From the NCBI RefSeq assembly GCF_019578655.1, contig NC_063264.1:11635213-11699212 (forward strand): a stretch of 64,000 nt of DNA, given 5' to 3'. Positions 1 through 11,230 of the stretch are shown here, one piece after another (the stretch's first letter is position 1; every line of letters begins with the position of its first letter). The notes beneath the pieces were generated by a model. It saw nothing but the letters and a program-made list of their open reading frames with translations, did no database searches and was not told the DNA's origin. The DNA is from Ricinus communis. Taxonomy: Eukaryota > Streptophyta > Magnoliopsida > Malpighiales > Euphorbiaceae. The position numbers were made by a program, and so were the translations under genes.

Positions 1-435
1 GTTGGGAAGGCTTTGGCAATATGATAGGCGTATTTCATATGATGGTTTCAAGAATAGGTACTCTTTGACTATGGATGGACAAAAGTTCAATCTTGGACCA
101 TTACCTCCCAAGACCATTTATGATGACCAAATGAGGATAAAACAACAATATGAGGAGCTTGAAACTTCAAATGGGGAAACTTTGGATAGGGAGCAAGAGA
201 GAGACAAAATCAAAAAGGTAAGTTGAATGGTAAAAGTGAGTGCAATGGAAAACACAAGGTGAGAGAAAACAAGAGAGAAAAGAGTGAAAGAAAAATGAGT
301 ATATATGTAAAGCCAAGTGATGTGAGGAAAAAACTAACCTTGAGGCAACAAGTGCTTGTACTCATGTACAAGGATATTTTGAGTATGACTAATGATCTTA
401 ACCAAGATTTTCCTACTGTTGTTTTTGAGCTTTTG

Positions 436-1270
436 CAGGAATATGGAGACCTTTTCTCTGAAGATGTGCCTAAAGGATTACCACTCATTTGTGGTATTGA
501 GCCCCAAATTGACTTCATTCGGGGTGCAAGTATTTCCAATAGGCCAGCCTATAGATGCAACCTCGAGGAGATAAAAGAAATCTAAAGGCAAGTGAGCAAG
601 CTTATGGATAAGGGGTATCTGAGAGAAAGCATGAGTCCATGTGCGGTTCCCATGATTCTAGTGCTTAAGAAAGATGGAACATGGAGGATGTGTGTTGATT
701 GTCGTACCATCAACAAGATAATGGTAAAGTATCGCCATCCTATAGCTAGGATAGACGATATGTTGGATGAGTTGTACGGTTCTTGTGTGTCTTCTAAGAT
801 TGATATTAAATTAGGTTATCATCAAATTAGAATGCATGAGGGTGATGAATGAAAAACCGGTTTCAAAACAAAATAAGACTTATATGAGTGGTTAATAATG
901 CCATTTGGATTAACTAATGCACCAAGCACTTTTATAGGATTAATGAATCATGTTTTGCTTGCATTTATTTGAAAGGTTATAGTGGTTTACTTTGATGATA
1001 TCCTTGTTTATAGCAAATCTTTAGATGAGCATGTAACACATTTAAAGGTTGTTTTTTATGTGTTAAAATAAGAGACCTTGTATGCTAATCTTAAGAAGTG
1101 TATTTTTTTGCACTATTGAAATTACTTTTCTTGGATATATTGTTAATGACAAAGGAATTCATGTTGATTAAGAAAAAGTAAAAGTAATTAGGGAGTGATC
1201 GAAAACTACTAGTGTGCATGATGTTAGGAGTTTTTATGGTCTTGCTAGCCTTTATAAGAGTTTCATTAAA
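436..1270 (+). pseudogene. Reverse transcriptase domain, broken
   Basis: The domain would copy element RNA into DNA. It begins near YGDLFSEDVPKGLP, continues with KDGTWRMCVDCRTINK (about 670-715) and SSKIDIKLGYHQIR (about 796-830), and reaches the catalytic YFDDILVYSK box at 988-1017. Both catalytic aspartates of the box are still present. Stops at 583, 850, 877 and 973 interrupt it, so the copy is dead even though the active-site motif survived. The thumb region follows as GYIVNDKGIHVD near 1135-1170, again with stops. Confidence 0.92.
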
Positions 1271-1379
1271 GATTTTTCTATAATTCTTGCACCTTTAACT
1301 GAATGCAATAAAAAGAATGTGGGTTTCAAGTGGGAAAAAACAAGTTGTTGCTTTTGACTTGTTAAAGGACAAATTAAGA

Positions 1380-1775
1380 TTGGCACTTTTACTTTCTTTA
1401 CCTAATTTTGCTAAAATCTTTAAGAGTGAGTGTGATGCAAGTGGAATAGGCATTGGAGGAGTCCTATTATAAGAAGGAAGACCAATTGCGTTCTTTAGTG
1501 AGAAGCTTAGTAGAGCTAGTCTAAACTACCAAACATATGATAAGGAGTTTTATGCGTTGGTAAGGGTATTAGAACATTGGCAAGACTATCTTTGGTATAA
1601 AAAATTTATGATCCACACCGACCATGAGTCCTTGAAATATTTCAAAGGATAAAGTAAGCTTAGTAGAAGACATGCTAAATGGGTGGAGTTCATAGAATCA
1701 TTTCCTTACATCATCAAGTACAAGCATGGTAAGGAGAATATAGTAGCCGATGCTTTGTCAAGAAGGTATGTCTTA
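1380..1775 (+). pseudogene. RNase H domain, broken
   Basis: The RNase H part of the polyprotein. Visible motifs are ECDASGIGIGGVL (about 1427-1467), [24 protein letters not shown] (about 1490-1560), [10 protein letters not shown] (about 1614-1645) and the closing VADALSRR (about 1744-1767). The leading aspartate of CDAS and the HTDH motif are present. A stop after LLL (about 1470), one after FKG (1650) and frame changes disrupt the frame. Confidence 0.88.
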
Positions 1776-1899
1776 ATTTCTTCTCTTTATGCAAAGTTAT
1801 TAGGTTTTGACTTTATCAAAGACTTATATATTTTTCACCTTGATTTTGCAAAAATGTGTATGGGGTATGTGAAAAGGGAGAGTACTTGTGAGGGACGCA

Positions 1900-2340
1900 C
1901 ATGGTGGGGATTTAATGGGCATTTTGGTATGAGTAAGACATTAGATGTGTTGAGTAAGCATTTCTTTTGGCTACACATGAGAAAAGATGTTGAAAACATT
2001 TGTGAGAGATGCATTACATGTAAATAATCTAAATCAAGAGTGATGCCTCATAGGTTGTATGCACCTCTTTCCATTCTTAATAAACTTTGAGAAGACATTT
2101 CTATGGACTTTGTGTTGTAGGGCTATTCATCAAGGAAATTATGAGACTACATTATGGGGTTCCAAGGACAATAATAAGTGATAGAGATGTCAAGTTTCTT
2201 AGCCACTCTTGGAAGACACTCTGGAGCAAGTTGGGAACAAAGTTTCTATTCTCAACAACTTGTGAAGAATGCTTGCCACATGTGGAGTTTGGCTATAATA
2301 GAAGTGTACATGGCACAACAAATCAAACACCATTTTAGGT
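1900..2340 (+). pseudogene. Integrase fragment with internal deletions
   Basis: The HHCC zinc-binding region is seen as GHFGMSKTLDVLSKHFFWLH followed by CERCITC (1918-2026). The core follows with ISMDFVL (2093-2120), then jumps straight to the segment before [13 protein letters not shown] (2158-2195). It then jumps again from FSTTCEE to [12 protein letters not shown] (2254-2310). Relative to the family, the stretch between the first and second catalytic aspartates is shortened, and the stretch that normally holds the catalytic glutamate is missing. Several stops occur. The integrase could not have been active after these deletions. Confidence 0.85.
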
Positions 2341-2519
2341 TGTTGATGGGTTTAATCTATTGACTCCTATGGATTTGATGCCATTACCAATTGAGAAAGC
2401 CAACTTGGAAGGCAAATAGAAGGCTGATTTTATTAAGAGTTTACATGAAAAAATGAAAGCCTAAATAGAAAAGAAGACTCTTCAATATGAAAGGCAACAC
2501 AACAAGGGAAGGAAGAAAA

Positions 2520-2788
2520 GTGGTATTTGAACTGGGTGATTGAGTTTGGGTACACTTGAGGAAGGAGAGATTTCCAAGCCAAAGGAAATCAAAGCTAATG
2601 CCAAAAGGAGATGGACCATTTCAAGTTCCTGAGAGAATCAATGACAATGCCTACAAGCTTGATCTACCAAGTGAATATGGTAATATACGTGCAACTTCCA
2701 ATGTAGCTGATCTTTTTTTCTTTCATATAGGTGAGGAAAATGACAATGAGCTTGATTTGAGGATGAATCCTTCTGAGGAGAGAGGGAA
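2520..2788 (+). pseudogene. Integrase C-terminal (GPF) module remnant
   Basis: The frame contains [26 protein letters not shown] followed by an NVADLFFF segment and [13 protein letters not shown], the typical end of one plant Ty3/gypsy group. No chromodomain is visible after it, unlike the element ending at 10913. Its last codons overlap a purine-rich tract (2776-2788) that would serve as the polypurine tract, and the frame runs on into the LTR. Confidence 0.75.
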
Positions 2789-3804
2789 TGACAAAGATTT
2801 TTTTGATCTTCAAGTCTATTGATAAGATCTAAGACTAAGAAGATGCAAGAAGCTTTGTTAAGCTTCATGGAGGGCCTTAGAAGTCAAGTTTTGAATGTAT
2901 TCCAAAAAGAAGGAAGCATAGGATGAGGCATGGGCGTGCTTCAAGCCATGTCACCTATTGCCCTTTCAAGAGAAGGAAGCGTGGGATACAACATGGTTGT
3001 GCTTAAAGCCATGTCACCTATTGGCCTTCAAATCAGAAGGAAGCGTGGGATATAACATGGTCTTGCTTAAAGCCGTGTCTCCTACTCGTCTTGAAATTAG
3101 AAGGATGCGTGGGATGCAACATGGTCGTGCTTAAAGCTGTATCACTATTGCATTGCTTTGCTCAAGATTCAATAATAGTGGATTATTCTATATAAGACCA
3201 ATACACAATTTATTATGTGTTATTAGGTATAATTCAGTTTATTTTTAAGCTTTGACCAAGTCTTTCCTTTTTAACTTATGTTTTTAAGTGTGAGAGTTAT
3301 TATTTAGGAGTTACAAATGTGTGAGTTAAGTCTCCAACAACTATATTTTTAATTGTGAGTTAGTGAGGAGTTATATGAGGCATTTAGACATGCCTAGGGT
3401 TTCTTTAGGTCTAGCTTTGTCTATATATACCAAGCTAAGCTCCATTTGTAATCAACTTTTGATGATTGATATAATACATTATACTTGTGAGTATTTTTCC
3501 TTAAGTTCTTGTTTGAATTTTGAACTTATCAAACTTCTTTTAGTTTGTGGCATTCACTAACTAAAATTTTTGTTTTTAATTCTTTAATTATCAAATCTTT
3601 TTGGTTTGTGGCATTGGGATTGGATTCAAGTGCTAATTTCATTGTTAATCAATAACAATTGAAAATTAGTTTCATAAACTTCTTTTAAGGGATCCTTGGA
3701 GTTTTAGAATCATCTTGATTGGAGGGTGTTTTCTTGCATTCCATATATATCATAACTTGTTAGTTATTGTGGTTTATGGTTGCTAAGGAGGCGATTTCCT
3801 ATCA
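2789..3804 (+). repeat. 3' LTR of the Ty3/gypsy element at the left edge
   Basis: It begins with TGACAAAG right after a polypurine tract (gaggagagagggaa) and ends near CTATCA, where the satellite sequence resumes (ataactctcgtag). Length is about 1.0 kb. It contains a four-copy 63-64 bp tandem repeat (2908-3155). The matching 5' LTR is outside the window, so the boundaries come from the PPT, the TG start and the return of host satellite, not from an LTR pair. The last few bases are uncertain. Confidence 0.7.
2908..3155 (+). repeat. Four-copy 64-bp tandem repeat inside the LTR
   Basis: Units start at 2908, 2971, 3035 and 3099 (spacing 63, 64, 64). Each begins AGAAGGAAGC or a close variant, continues with an AACATGG..GTGCTTAAAGCC block, and ends in a variant of TCACCTATTG. 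The last copy is partial. It lies in the first third of the LTR, upstream of the usual U3/R promoter region, where tandem repeats of enhancer-like sequence are common in LTRs. No function is shown. Confidence 0.85.
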
Positions 3805-4414
3805 ATAACTCTCGTAGTTCCAAATTTTATGAACCAGCTTAACAAAAAAATAAGGAGAAATTCACGTGGGCCTGCCTAATAATACTCCTACCCAAATATC
3901 TTTATTATATGCATCCCAAACATGAAAAACGCTTGCGTTCCTGCTTGTATATGCTTTGATTAATTAAAATAATATGATTTCTCCCTTACACGCATAGATT
4001 TATGTCTCGTTCTATTTGATCATCAAGCTAAGCCCGAATGCCATCGATCAAGCTTGTCAATTGCGTTTCCATAATTCTTTACACCAATCCTTTTGTCATC
4101 AACAGTCCTTGTGCATAGAGGAATAAGGAATGATGAAGATTCTAATGATGCACATCTTGAATTGAAATATTTAGGACTGCCTCGACTCTCATTGTTTCCT
4201 CTTTCCTCTAAAAAATTCATCTATGATCATTCCGATAATAATATCAATACTCGATTAACAAATTTTTCTTCTTCGCATTCGTCCAAGCATTGGATCAGTG
4301 CCTTTGATTGCTACTTCCATGTGCTTTCACTTAAAATTTATGTTTATGCTCCCCAAATAAAACTAAACTATCATATTAGACGAAAGGGCAAAAAGAAACG
4401 AATAGAAAGAGAAT
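3805..4414 (+). repeat. Satellite of about 1 kb per monomer, plus orientation (left part)
   Basis: First block of the long-monomer satellite. It starts at AATAACTCTCGTAG, passes the marker GCGTTCCTGCTTG, TGATCATCAAGCTAAGCCC and CATTGGATCAGTGCC, and reaches GAATATAGG, where the LTR element at 4420 interrupts it. The same succession of markers recurs across the window in both orientations. Small open frames here (for example 4093-4422) recur as fragments in other monomers and do not look like a gene. Confidence 0.88.
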
Positions 4415-4419
4415 ATAGG

Positions 4420-5407
4420 TGATGTAGATAAAATAAGCATAATTAAATCCTCTGAATTGCATGAGATTTTGTGTTTGATAAGGTTATTTGGAAGAATTTA
4501 ATTTTCCTTATTTAGGCAATTTAATGCAATTCCAATGTCAGATGCCTTAGTGGAAGATCCAATTAAGAAAGAAGATATGGATATATAAGATTAGTGGATT
4601 TGCAGCATGACATAATGGGTAAACGCAAGTAAATATCAAAGCTGAAGCTTTGCCAAACCTTAGATGATCATTTAGGCTTGCATTTGGGCTGATTCAAGCC
4701 ATCACTCACTTTGAGCTTGAGAAGGAAGGGGGCATACGAATTTTCCAAATAAGGAAGCTCTAGGAGGTGCCACTTTAGTGCTTCCTTGACATAATAGAAC
4801 ATCTATACCAAAGAGAAAACAATGGGCATCCCTTATTTAGTTATTTAGGAATATATCTTGATTGATTTAGTCATATCTCTATTAATTAGGAATGACCAAA
4901 TCAATCAAGCTTCCTATTATATTATTTTGGAAGTCTTTATTATGTCCTTTTTTAATAGACTTTTATTATTCCCTAATTAAGCATAGTTCCTTATTTTACT
5001 ATTTTACAAAACTTCTATTTAGGATATAGTTTAGTTTATTCCTAATTAGTTTATTTCCTTTATGCAAATAGGAAATTAGGTTATGTCTTTATCTATTTAA
5101 ATCCTATGTAGCCGAATGGCACAAGGATTAACCATTAGTGACATAAAATTATTGTGAGATTACTCTTACTTGGTTCTTTTCATAACTTTTCGAACTTATC
5201 AAGAACTTGTTCTTGTGCCATTCATCTTGACTTATCACTCACTTTCTACCTTTCTTGAGAGTGGTGTCAACCATTATTCTTATACCAAGATTCATGATAC
5301 AAGCTATCTTTGGGTCAAGGTTCATCAAGGATCAAAATTAGCATTCTTGGGAATTTTTTTCCAATTCCGCATGTTGGGACTTATCACAGGTTGCTAAGGT
5401 TCACATA
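4420..5407 (+). repeat. 5' LTR of the non-autonomous element
   Basis: Begins TGATGTAGATAAAATAAGC and ends near GGTTCACATA just before the PBS. It aligns along its whole length with 6164-7130 (shared stretches include CAATGTCAGATGCC and TGGAAGATCCAATT). Related LTR sequence is also seen reversed at 49515-50397, for example in the stretch around CAAGAACTTGTTCTTGTG. Confidence 0.92.
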
Positions 5408-5410
5408 ATT

Positions 5411-5422
5411 TGGTATCAGAGC
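5411..5422 (+). promoter_or_regulatory. Primer-binding site, initiator Met tRNA type
   Basis: TGGTATCAGAGC is the plant retrotransposon primer-binding site complementary to the 3' end of initiator methionine tRNA. It lies three bases after the 5' LTR, as expected, and fixes the plus orientation of the element. Confidence 0.93.
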
Positions 5423-6150
5423 TAAGTCTCTAAATTTTATCTATCTATCTTTAATTTATTGTTGATATAAACAAAAGTAAAAAAAGAAAAGATGATCCAA
5501 AGCTTGGAGTTTTATTTCAATGAAGTTCAACATTAGCTTGAAAGAATGGAGAAGAAATTTTATAAGCTCTCTAGGCATCTTGATCGAATGGAGAGGAATT
5601 CTAGCAGACGATAATAACACTATTCCAAAGTGCAAAAATATGAACATATGGAAACTTTACAAGAAATATATGATAGGTTACAAAGGGAGCAACAACAAGA
5701 AGTTCCTAAAGAGTCAAAACATGAAGTTCTTAAAGTGCCCACATTTGATAACAAGTTTCCACTGATGATCTTGCCTATATTGCTATCGTGAACCATGATA
5801 ATGATATTATGAATAATAAAGTTGAAACAATGGCTCTAACAAAAGATGTTAAATCTGAAATTCATCAATTGTTGAGCCTATGCCATTGATTGAAGATGAT
5901 TTCAAGGAAATTGTACAGGACGGTCGAAATAATGTTGGAAATTCTATAGATGGAAAGTAGTTTTGTAATTTGTTAACTAACAATAGTGATTCTCTTAGTT
6001 GATTTTTTGTTACAGATTTGAAGTTACCAATTACACAGGAATCATGGTCATTTGAGCTTCAAGTGGTGGATGAGCATGGAAGAGTAAAGGAATAAAAAGA
6101 GGTTCTAATTTCATAGTTCAATGAACAAGATCTAAGGATGAATCTTTTTG
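5423..6150 (+). pseudogene. Internal region of the non-autonomous element (gag-like start, pol-like end)
   Basis: Short open stretches only; the longest is 5520-5765. The 5' part reads like a degenerate gag N-terminus (charged, ERMER-type repeats). The 3' part (about 6010-6163) reads into a DLRMNLFEER tail matching the end of pol in the neighbouring element. This suggests an internal deletion of nearly all gag-pol. I do not recognise anything else in the middle. Confidence 0.6.
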
Positions 6151-6163
6151 AAGAAAGGGAGAA
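6151..6163 (+). promoter_or_regulatory. Polypurine tract
   Basis: AAGAAAGGGAGAA lies directly before the 3' LTR and would prime plus-strand DNA synthesis. The same position is occupied by a similar purine run before the LTR at 2789. Confidence 0.75.
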
Positions 6164-7130
6164 CGATGCGGATCCAATAGGCATATTAAAGCCTACAAAT
6201 TGCATAAATTTTATGTTTGACAAGATAATTTAGAAGAATTCAATTTGCTTTATTTAGGAAATTTAATGCAATTCCAATGTCAGATGCCTTAGTGGAAGAT
6301 CCAATTCTAAAAGAAGATATGGATATACAAGATTAGTAGATTTGGGGTGTGATATAATGGGTAAATGCAAGTAAATATCAAAGGTCAAGCTTGGTCAGAT
6401 CTTGCATGATTATTTGGGGCTTCCATTTGGCCTTATTCAAGCCATGACACACTTTAGGCTTAAGAAGGAAGGGGCATACGAATTTTCCAAAAAAGGAAGC
6501 TCTAGGAGGTGCCACTTTAGTGCTTCCTTGACCTAATGAACATCTATACCAAAGAGAAAACAATAGGCAACCCTTATTTAGTTATTGAGAAATATATCTT
6601 GATTGATTCAGTCATATCTTTATTGATTAGGAATGACTAAATCAATCAAGCTTCCTATTTTGTTATTTTGGAAGTCTATCATTATATCCTTTTGGAATAG
6701 ACTTTTATTATTCTTTAATTAAGCATAGTTCCTTATTTTGTTATTTTGGAAAGCTTCTATTTAGGATATACTTTAGTTTATTTCCTTTAAGCAAATAGGA
6801 AATTGAGTTATGTCTTTATCTACTTAAACTCTATGTAGCCAAATGGCATAAGGATTGATCATTATTGAAATAAAATTATTGTGACATTGTTCTTACTAGG
6901 TTCTTTTCTAAACTTTTCAAACTTATCAAGAACTTGTTTTTGTGCCATTCATCTTAACTTATCACTCACTTTCTACCTTTCTTGAGTATGGAATCAACCA
7001 TTATTCTTATACCAAGGTTCGACATACAAGTTATCTTTGGGTCAAGGTTCATCAAATATCATATTTAACTTTCTTGGGAATCTTTTTCAAATGTGTTGGG
7101 TCTTGTCATAGGTTGCCAAGGTTCACATCA
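6164..7130 (+). repeat. 3' LTR of the non-autonomous element
   Basis: Begins CGATGCGGATCCAATAGGC (aligned to TGATGTAGAT of the 5' LTR) and ends GGTTCACATCA, followed at once by the ATAGG duplication and satellite sequence. Length is 967 bp against 988 bp for the 5' copy. Confidence 0.92.
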
Positions 7131-7135
7131 ATAGG

Positions 7136-8664
7136 TAGGATTTCATATCTGATAAGGAAAGAAAGCATAAGTTCTTTGTTCTCTTCCACACGACTAATCG
7201 TAAGGATCAAATAGAATTGTTATAAACATATGGGTAGACAAAGAATGCAAAACAAAGGAAGGACGTGAGTGATAATTCTATGATCGCTAATGGAAGTCTT
7301 GGTAAGTCTGTAGAGTTCTTGAAAGAATCGATAACTTGATTTTCCATAAAGTAGAAAATTGAAATAATATGCTCACTAGTCTTAAGTACTTGGCTGCATG
7401 CAGTTTTTATAGTGCGATAGCCATCATTCCATAAGAAGAAGAAATTATAAGCTAAATGTGAATAAATAAGTATAGAAAGATGAATAAAATAAAGTCATAT
7501 CAAGAACTAGAGAGGAGTTGACTGGTCAACTCTCGTAGTTCTAAATTTTAAGAGCTAGCTTAATGAAAATAAGGGAGAATTTGCGTGCACCTATATGATA
7601 ACAATTCGACCAAAATTACTTCATTATATGCATTTCAGACATCGAAACGCTCGCATTCTTGCTTATATTATGCTTGGTTCAATCGAGAACAACATTATTT
7701 CTCCCTTACGTGCGTGAATTTACATCTTATCTTGCTTCATTATCAAGCTAAGCCCAAATGCCATCAGTTCAACTTATCAATTGCATTCCCATGATTCCTT
7801 ATGTCAATCCTTGTGTCATCAGGAATCCTTGTGCCTAGAGAAACAAGGAATGATGGAGATCCCAACAGAACAAATCCTTTATCAGAATATTTAGGCCCTC
7901 ATTCCGCCAAGAGATTCGTTTGAAGTCATACACAGAATGATATCAATACTCGATCAACTAATATTCTTTCTTCACATTCGTACATGCATTGGATCGGTGC
8001 TTATAATTGCCGCTTCCATGTGCTTTCACTCGATAGTCATGTTTATGCTCCGCAAATAAAACCAAACCATCATACTAGATAAAGAGGAACAAAAGAAACA
8101 AACAAAATGAGAATATAGGTAGGACTTTGGATCCGATAAGAAAAGAAATCAAAAGTTCTTTATTCTCTTCATACAACTCAGCATAAAGATCAAATTAGAA
8201 TTGTTATAAATATAAGGGTAGAAAAAGAACACATAAGAAAGGAAGTACTTGAGCAATAAGTCTAAGTCCACTAGTGCGAGTCTTGATAAGTCCACAAAGA
8301 TCTTTAAAGAATCCATAACTTTATTTCCCGCAGGTAGAAAATTGAAATAATATACTCACTAACCTCAAGTATTCCGTTGCATGCAATTCTTATAGTGTGA
8401 AAGCCCATATTCCATAAGAAGAAGAAACTAGAAGTTATATATGAATATATAAATAAAGAAAGATAAATAAAATAAAGTCAAATCAAGAACCAGACATTAG
8501 TTAATTGGTCAACAACTCTCGCAGCTTGAAACTTTAAATTAACAAAATAATGGAAAATTTGCGTGGGCCTACATAATAACATCTGGCCCAATGGTGCAAA
8601 TCTTGAATCATAATATTTGGTCGTCCCTCGATTCTCGACGTTCCCTCTTTTCTTGAAAAAACTC
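7136..8664 (+). repeat. Satellite of about 1 kb per monomer, plus orientation (continues after the LTR element)
   Basis: Continues the monomer interrupted at 4414 and includes a second monomer start near 7516 (GTTGACTGGTCAAC) and a third near 8500. Not counting the inserted element, monomer starts are about 1.0 kb apart (3808 to 7529 minus 2.7 kb; 7529 to 8515). It breaks off inside GTTCCCTCTTTTCTTG, where the chromovirus LTR begins. Confidence 0.87.
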
Positions 8665-10912
8665 TGTCACACCCCTATTACATGCTAACCAACAGACATT
8701 TGCCAGGTAGCAAACAAGCGTAGTAGACTATATACTACATGTAGATAAGTCAATATGGAAATTGTTAAGAATCAAGACACAAGGTTATTAACATATAAAT
8801 ATATGATTATACTTAAACATCATTTAACAAGTATTCAAAACATCTTCTTATGCCTGACAAGGCATACTTCTATATACATCACATAACTACATAGAAAATG
8901 CATCAGGAGGAGACTCCGCAAAACTGGCCCAACCTGACAAAACTGCTAAAAGCTAGACTTCGGATACAACCAACTGATGCAATACTATTTACAAACCTAA
9001 AAAGAAATTTCTGGAGAGTGGTGAGCCTCCAGCTCAGTAAATAAATAATCAATATAATCTATATCACATACACTTAATACAATTTCCACCCAATCACATA
9101 ACTTACCATGATTCATAATTTACACCTAAGTTCATACCATTCTACTCAATTCATTACAACCATCATAAAAAAAATACAATTCAGCAATTATGGTTAGTTC
9201 TCACGGCTTGTGGATCCCCTTCAATGTACTGCTCCGCCTCATCCTCACCTATCGCACACGTAATCTGCTCCGCCTCATCCTCACATTACACACTTTTATA
9301 GCCTCTCTAGGCTTTAGCCTCCCAAGGCTTTATATAGAAATATTTTTTTCACAGGGGAATCCACCATTCACATGAAAATACACACTTAACATCACAATTC
9401 AATCATTTCACTTATATCATATTCAAGCAATAATAATTATTCCACTCGACACCAATCATTTCCATCTCATTCATTCAAGCATAACACAATATTAAGCAAA
9501 CACAACCATTTGCGGAACATTTGATTAAATATATGAATATAGCACATATTAACTATTTACTTACTCAAAATACACTTATTCCTTCAACATAGAAGAACCT
9601 CCTTTCTCCATAATTCCTTTCTAGGCCTTTGAGTTCCTGGTAACACATTCATCAATTCACATTTCATGCAGATTCCAAATATTCATGTAAATGCTAGTTC
9701 TAATGCATTACAAGATCATCCCCTCTCTAATTCATAAGTCTAACTCTTCCGCTAAGATTCTCAAATACTACTCTAATATCATATAAACATGTTCCATCTA
9801 GCTATATACCAATTTAACTCAAATTAACATCAAATAAATAGCATAAAACTATTCTGCAATATCTCTGTTTTCTGGACAGAATTTAGTACCAAAGAATATA
9901 TATTGCTAGGCAAAATTGGCTTAATACAAAAATCTCATATTAAATAGACATATACTTTCATGTGTGTAGTTTCATCTCCAAGAAGAATTACTCAATTCTG
10001 ACTTCTATAGATTTAATTATTCTGAAATTACTAAGGAAGGGTCATACAGCTAGTTGTACCCAAGCAGCAATCTGTTTGCTCAATTTAAGCAACCAAAAAG
10101 AAAACAATAGCGAAATCATAAAACCATAAAGTTATAGAGGACTCTTCAAAATTTCCATAGACACCAATTAAGCTTAATTTAGACTTATATAACGCATGTT
10201 ATGCCCAAAGTATTGGAATTTTGATAGTTTTCTATCTTGACATACTTAAACTTAAATCAAGCTTAATCTATGCAATCATTCAATACTCTACTAATTCATG
10301 ATAATCAGACCTTTAATTAATCAATGAAAGCATCAATTGAAGTTTTTCCAATTTATAATCAAGAACCCTAATGACAAATTAATAATACTCAAGTAACAAC
10401 TCACCAATTTCAGCATTTGGGTGGCTAATATGCTCAAATACTTTAGCTTTAGCTTGGCTCCTTCAATAGTTGGTAAAACCCTATCTTGATTTTGAGTTTT
10501 TGGCCATGTATGAATTTTAGAGAAATGAAGAGGTGAAATGAGCTTGCTCATGGTTCCAATTTTCAAGATTCATCTCTCAATGCCACCACCTACTAAAATT
10601 AGTTTTATCATCCCAAGTTAATTCTTACTAACCATACATAGGTACTAACTCTTAATTGTATCTTTTAAGTCCAATCTATTTACTCAACCTTCAACTATTG
10701 TTTCAATTAAGTCTTATGGCTTAATACACATAACCCAAGTACTTAATCAACTTATCTAAATTAATAATCTAATATTATGCTTCTTATTCTCTACTTATAA
10801 TTAATATATATCTATTCTCATAAAATAAAAATATTATTAATATACTATCATATGCCCAATGATTAAATGTGAATGCACATAATATGTATGATGAGAAAAT
10901 GCAGGCGTTACA
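8665..10912 (-). repeat. Complete chromovirus LTR, minus orientation (3' LTR)
   Basis: Read on the minus strand it starts TGTAACGCCTGC (10912 downward) and ends GGGTGTGACA at 8665, length about 2.25 kb. It matches the LTRs at 35477-37783 and 50808-53109. On its minus-strand 5' side is the end of an integrase reading frame and a GGATGGGAGAG purine tract, so this is a 3' LTR. The LTR TATA-like element and the CCGCCTCATCC duplication (about 9233-9290) are visible. By eye it is about a tenth diverged from the 35-kb copy. Confidence 0.9.
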
Positions 10913-11230
10913 ACTCTCCCATCCTTAAGAAATTTCGTCCCCAAAATTTTAACAACTCACCAACATTAATATGGAATAGATGTGGATACTTCTGTCTCAT
11001 ATGCTCTTCCACTTTCCAAGTTGTTTCCGTTAGTGAATGATGACTCCACTTAATCTTGACCATAGGAATGTCTTTATTTCTCAATTGCTTAACCCTTCAA
11101 TCAAGAATTTTTATCAGTTCTTCCACATATGTCAACTTTTCTATGATTTCTATCTCTGGCTCTTGAATAATATGACAAGGATCTGATCTATATCGCCTCA
11201 ACATAGAAACATGAAAAACATCATGAATGC
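10909..11230 (-). pseudogene. Integrase C-terminus with chromodomain-like tail, truncated
   Basis: On the minus strand the frame opens with IHDVFHVSMLRRYRSDPCHI and continues to IPMVKIKWSHHSLTETTW and EEHMRQKYPHLF, a chromodomain-type tail of plant chromoviruses, which is thought to direct insertion to particular chromatin. It ends in GRNFLRMGEL with the stop supplied by the first bases of the LTR (TTGTAA). One internal stop (TGA after KILD) breaks it. The upstream part is cut off near 11228, where an LTR piece of opposite orientation is joined; both sides share ATGCATGA. Confidence 0.85.

Larger units (their letters stand above)
1..2788 (+). pseudogene. Decayed Ty3/gypsy pol region (internal part of an LTR element)
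   Basis: Remnant of a gag-pol polyprotein read on the plus strand. In order: the protease-RT linker (2-226, with a GPLPPKTIYDDQ stretch), reverse transcriptase (about 440-1270), RNase H (about 1390-1770), integrase zinc finger and core (1900-2338) and the integrase tail (2520-2788). This order is that of the Ty3/gypsy class. In-frame stops occur throughout (for example after EEIKEI at 583, after HEGDE at 850, and in the IN core), and frames change several times. It cannot make a functional protein. The 5' LTR and most of gag lie outside the window to the left. The end of the frame passes a purine-rich tract and meets the LTR at 2789, as is usual for this class. The lineage within Ty3/gypsy is not certain. 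Confidence 0.93.
4415..7135 (+). mobile_element. Non-autonomous Ty3-type LTR retrotransposon with 5-bp target site duplication
   Basis: Complete element of 2.7 kb. It has LTR 4420-5407, PBS 5411-5422, an internal region of only about 0.75 kb, a PPT at 6151-6163 and LTR 6164-7130, flanked by ATAGG at 4415-4419 and 7131-7135. The LTRs run TG...CA. Removing the element and one ATAGG rejoins an ordinary satellite monomer (gaatataggtaggatttc), so it inserted into existing satellite. The internal region has gag-like 5' sequence and a 3' end resembling the DLRMN..EER tail of the 1-2788 element, but no protease, RT, RNase H or integrase. It must have been mobilised in trans. By eye the two LTRs differ at roughly one base in ten, so the insertion is old. 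Confidence 0.93.

Noticed and set aside
988..1017. Intact YFDD box taken as sign of an active element
   Set aside because: Stops on both sides and deletions in the integrase show that the element is dead.
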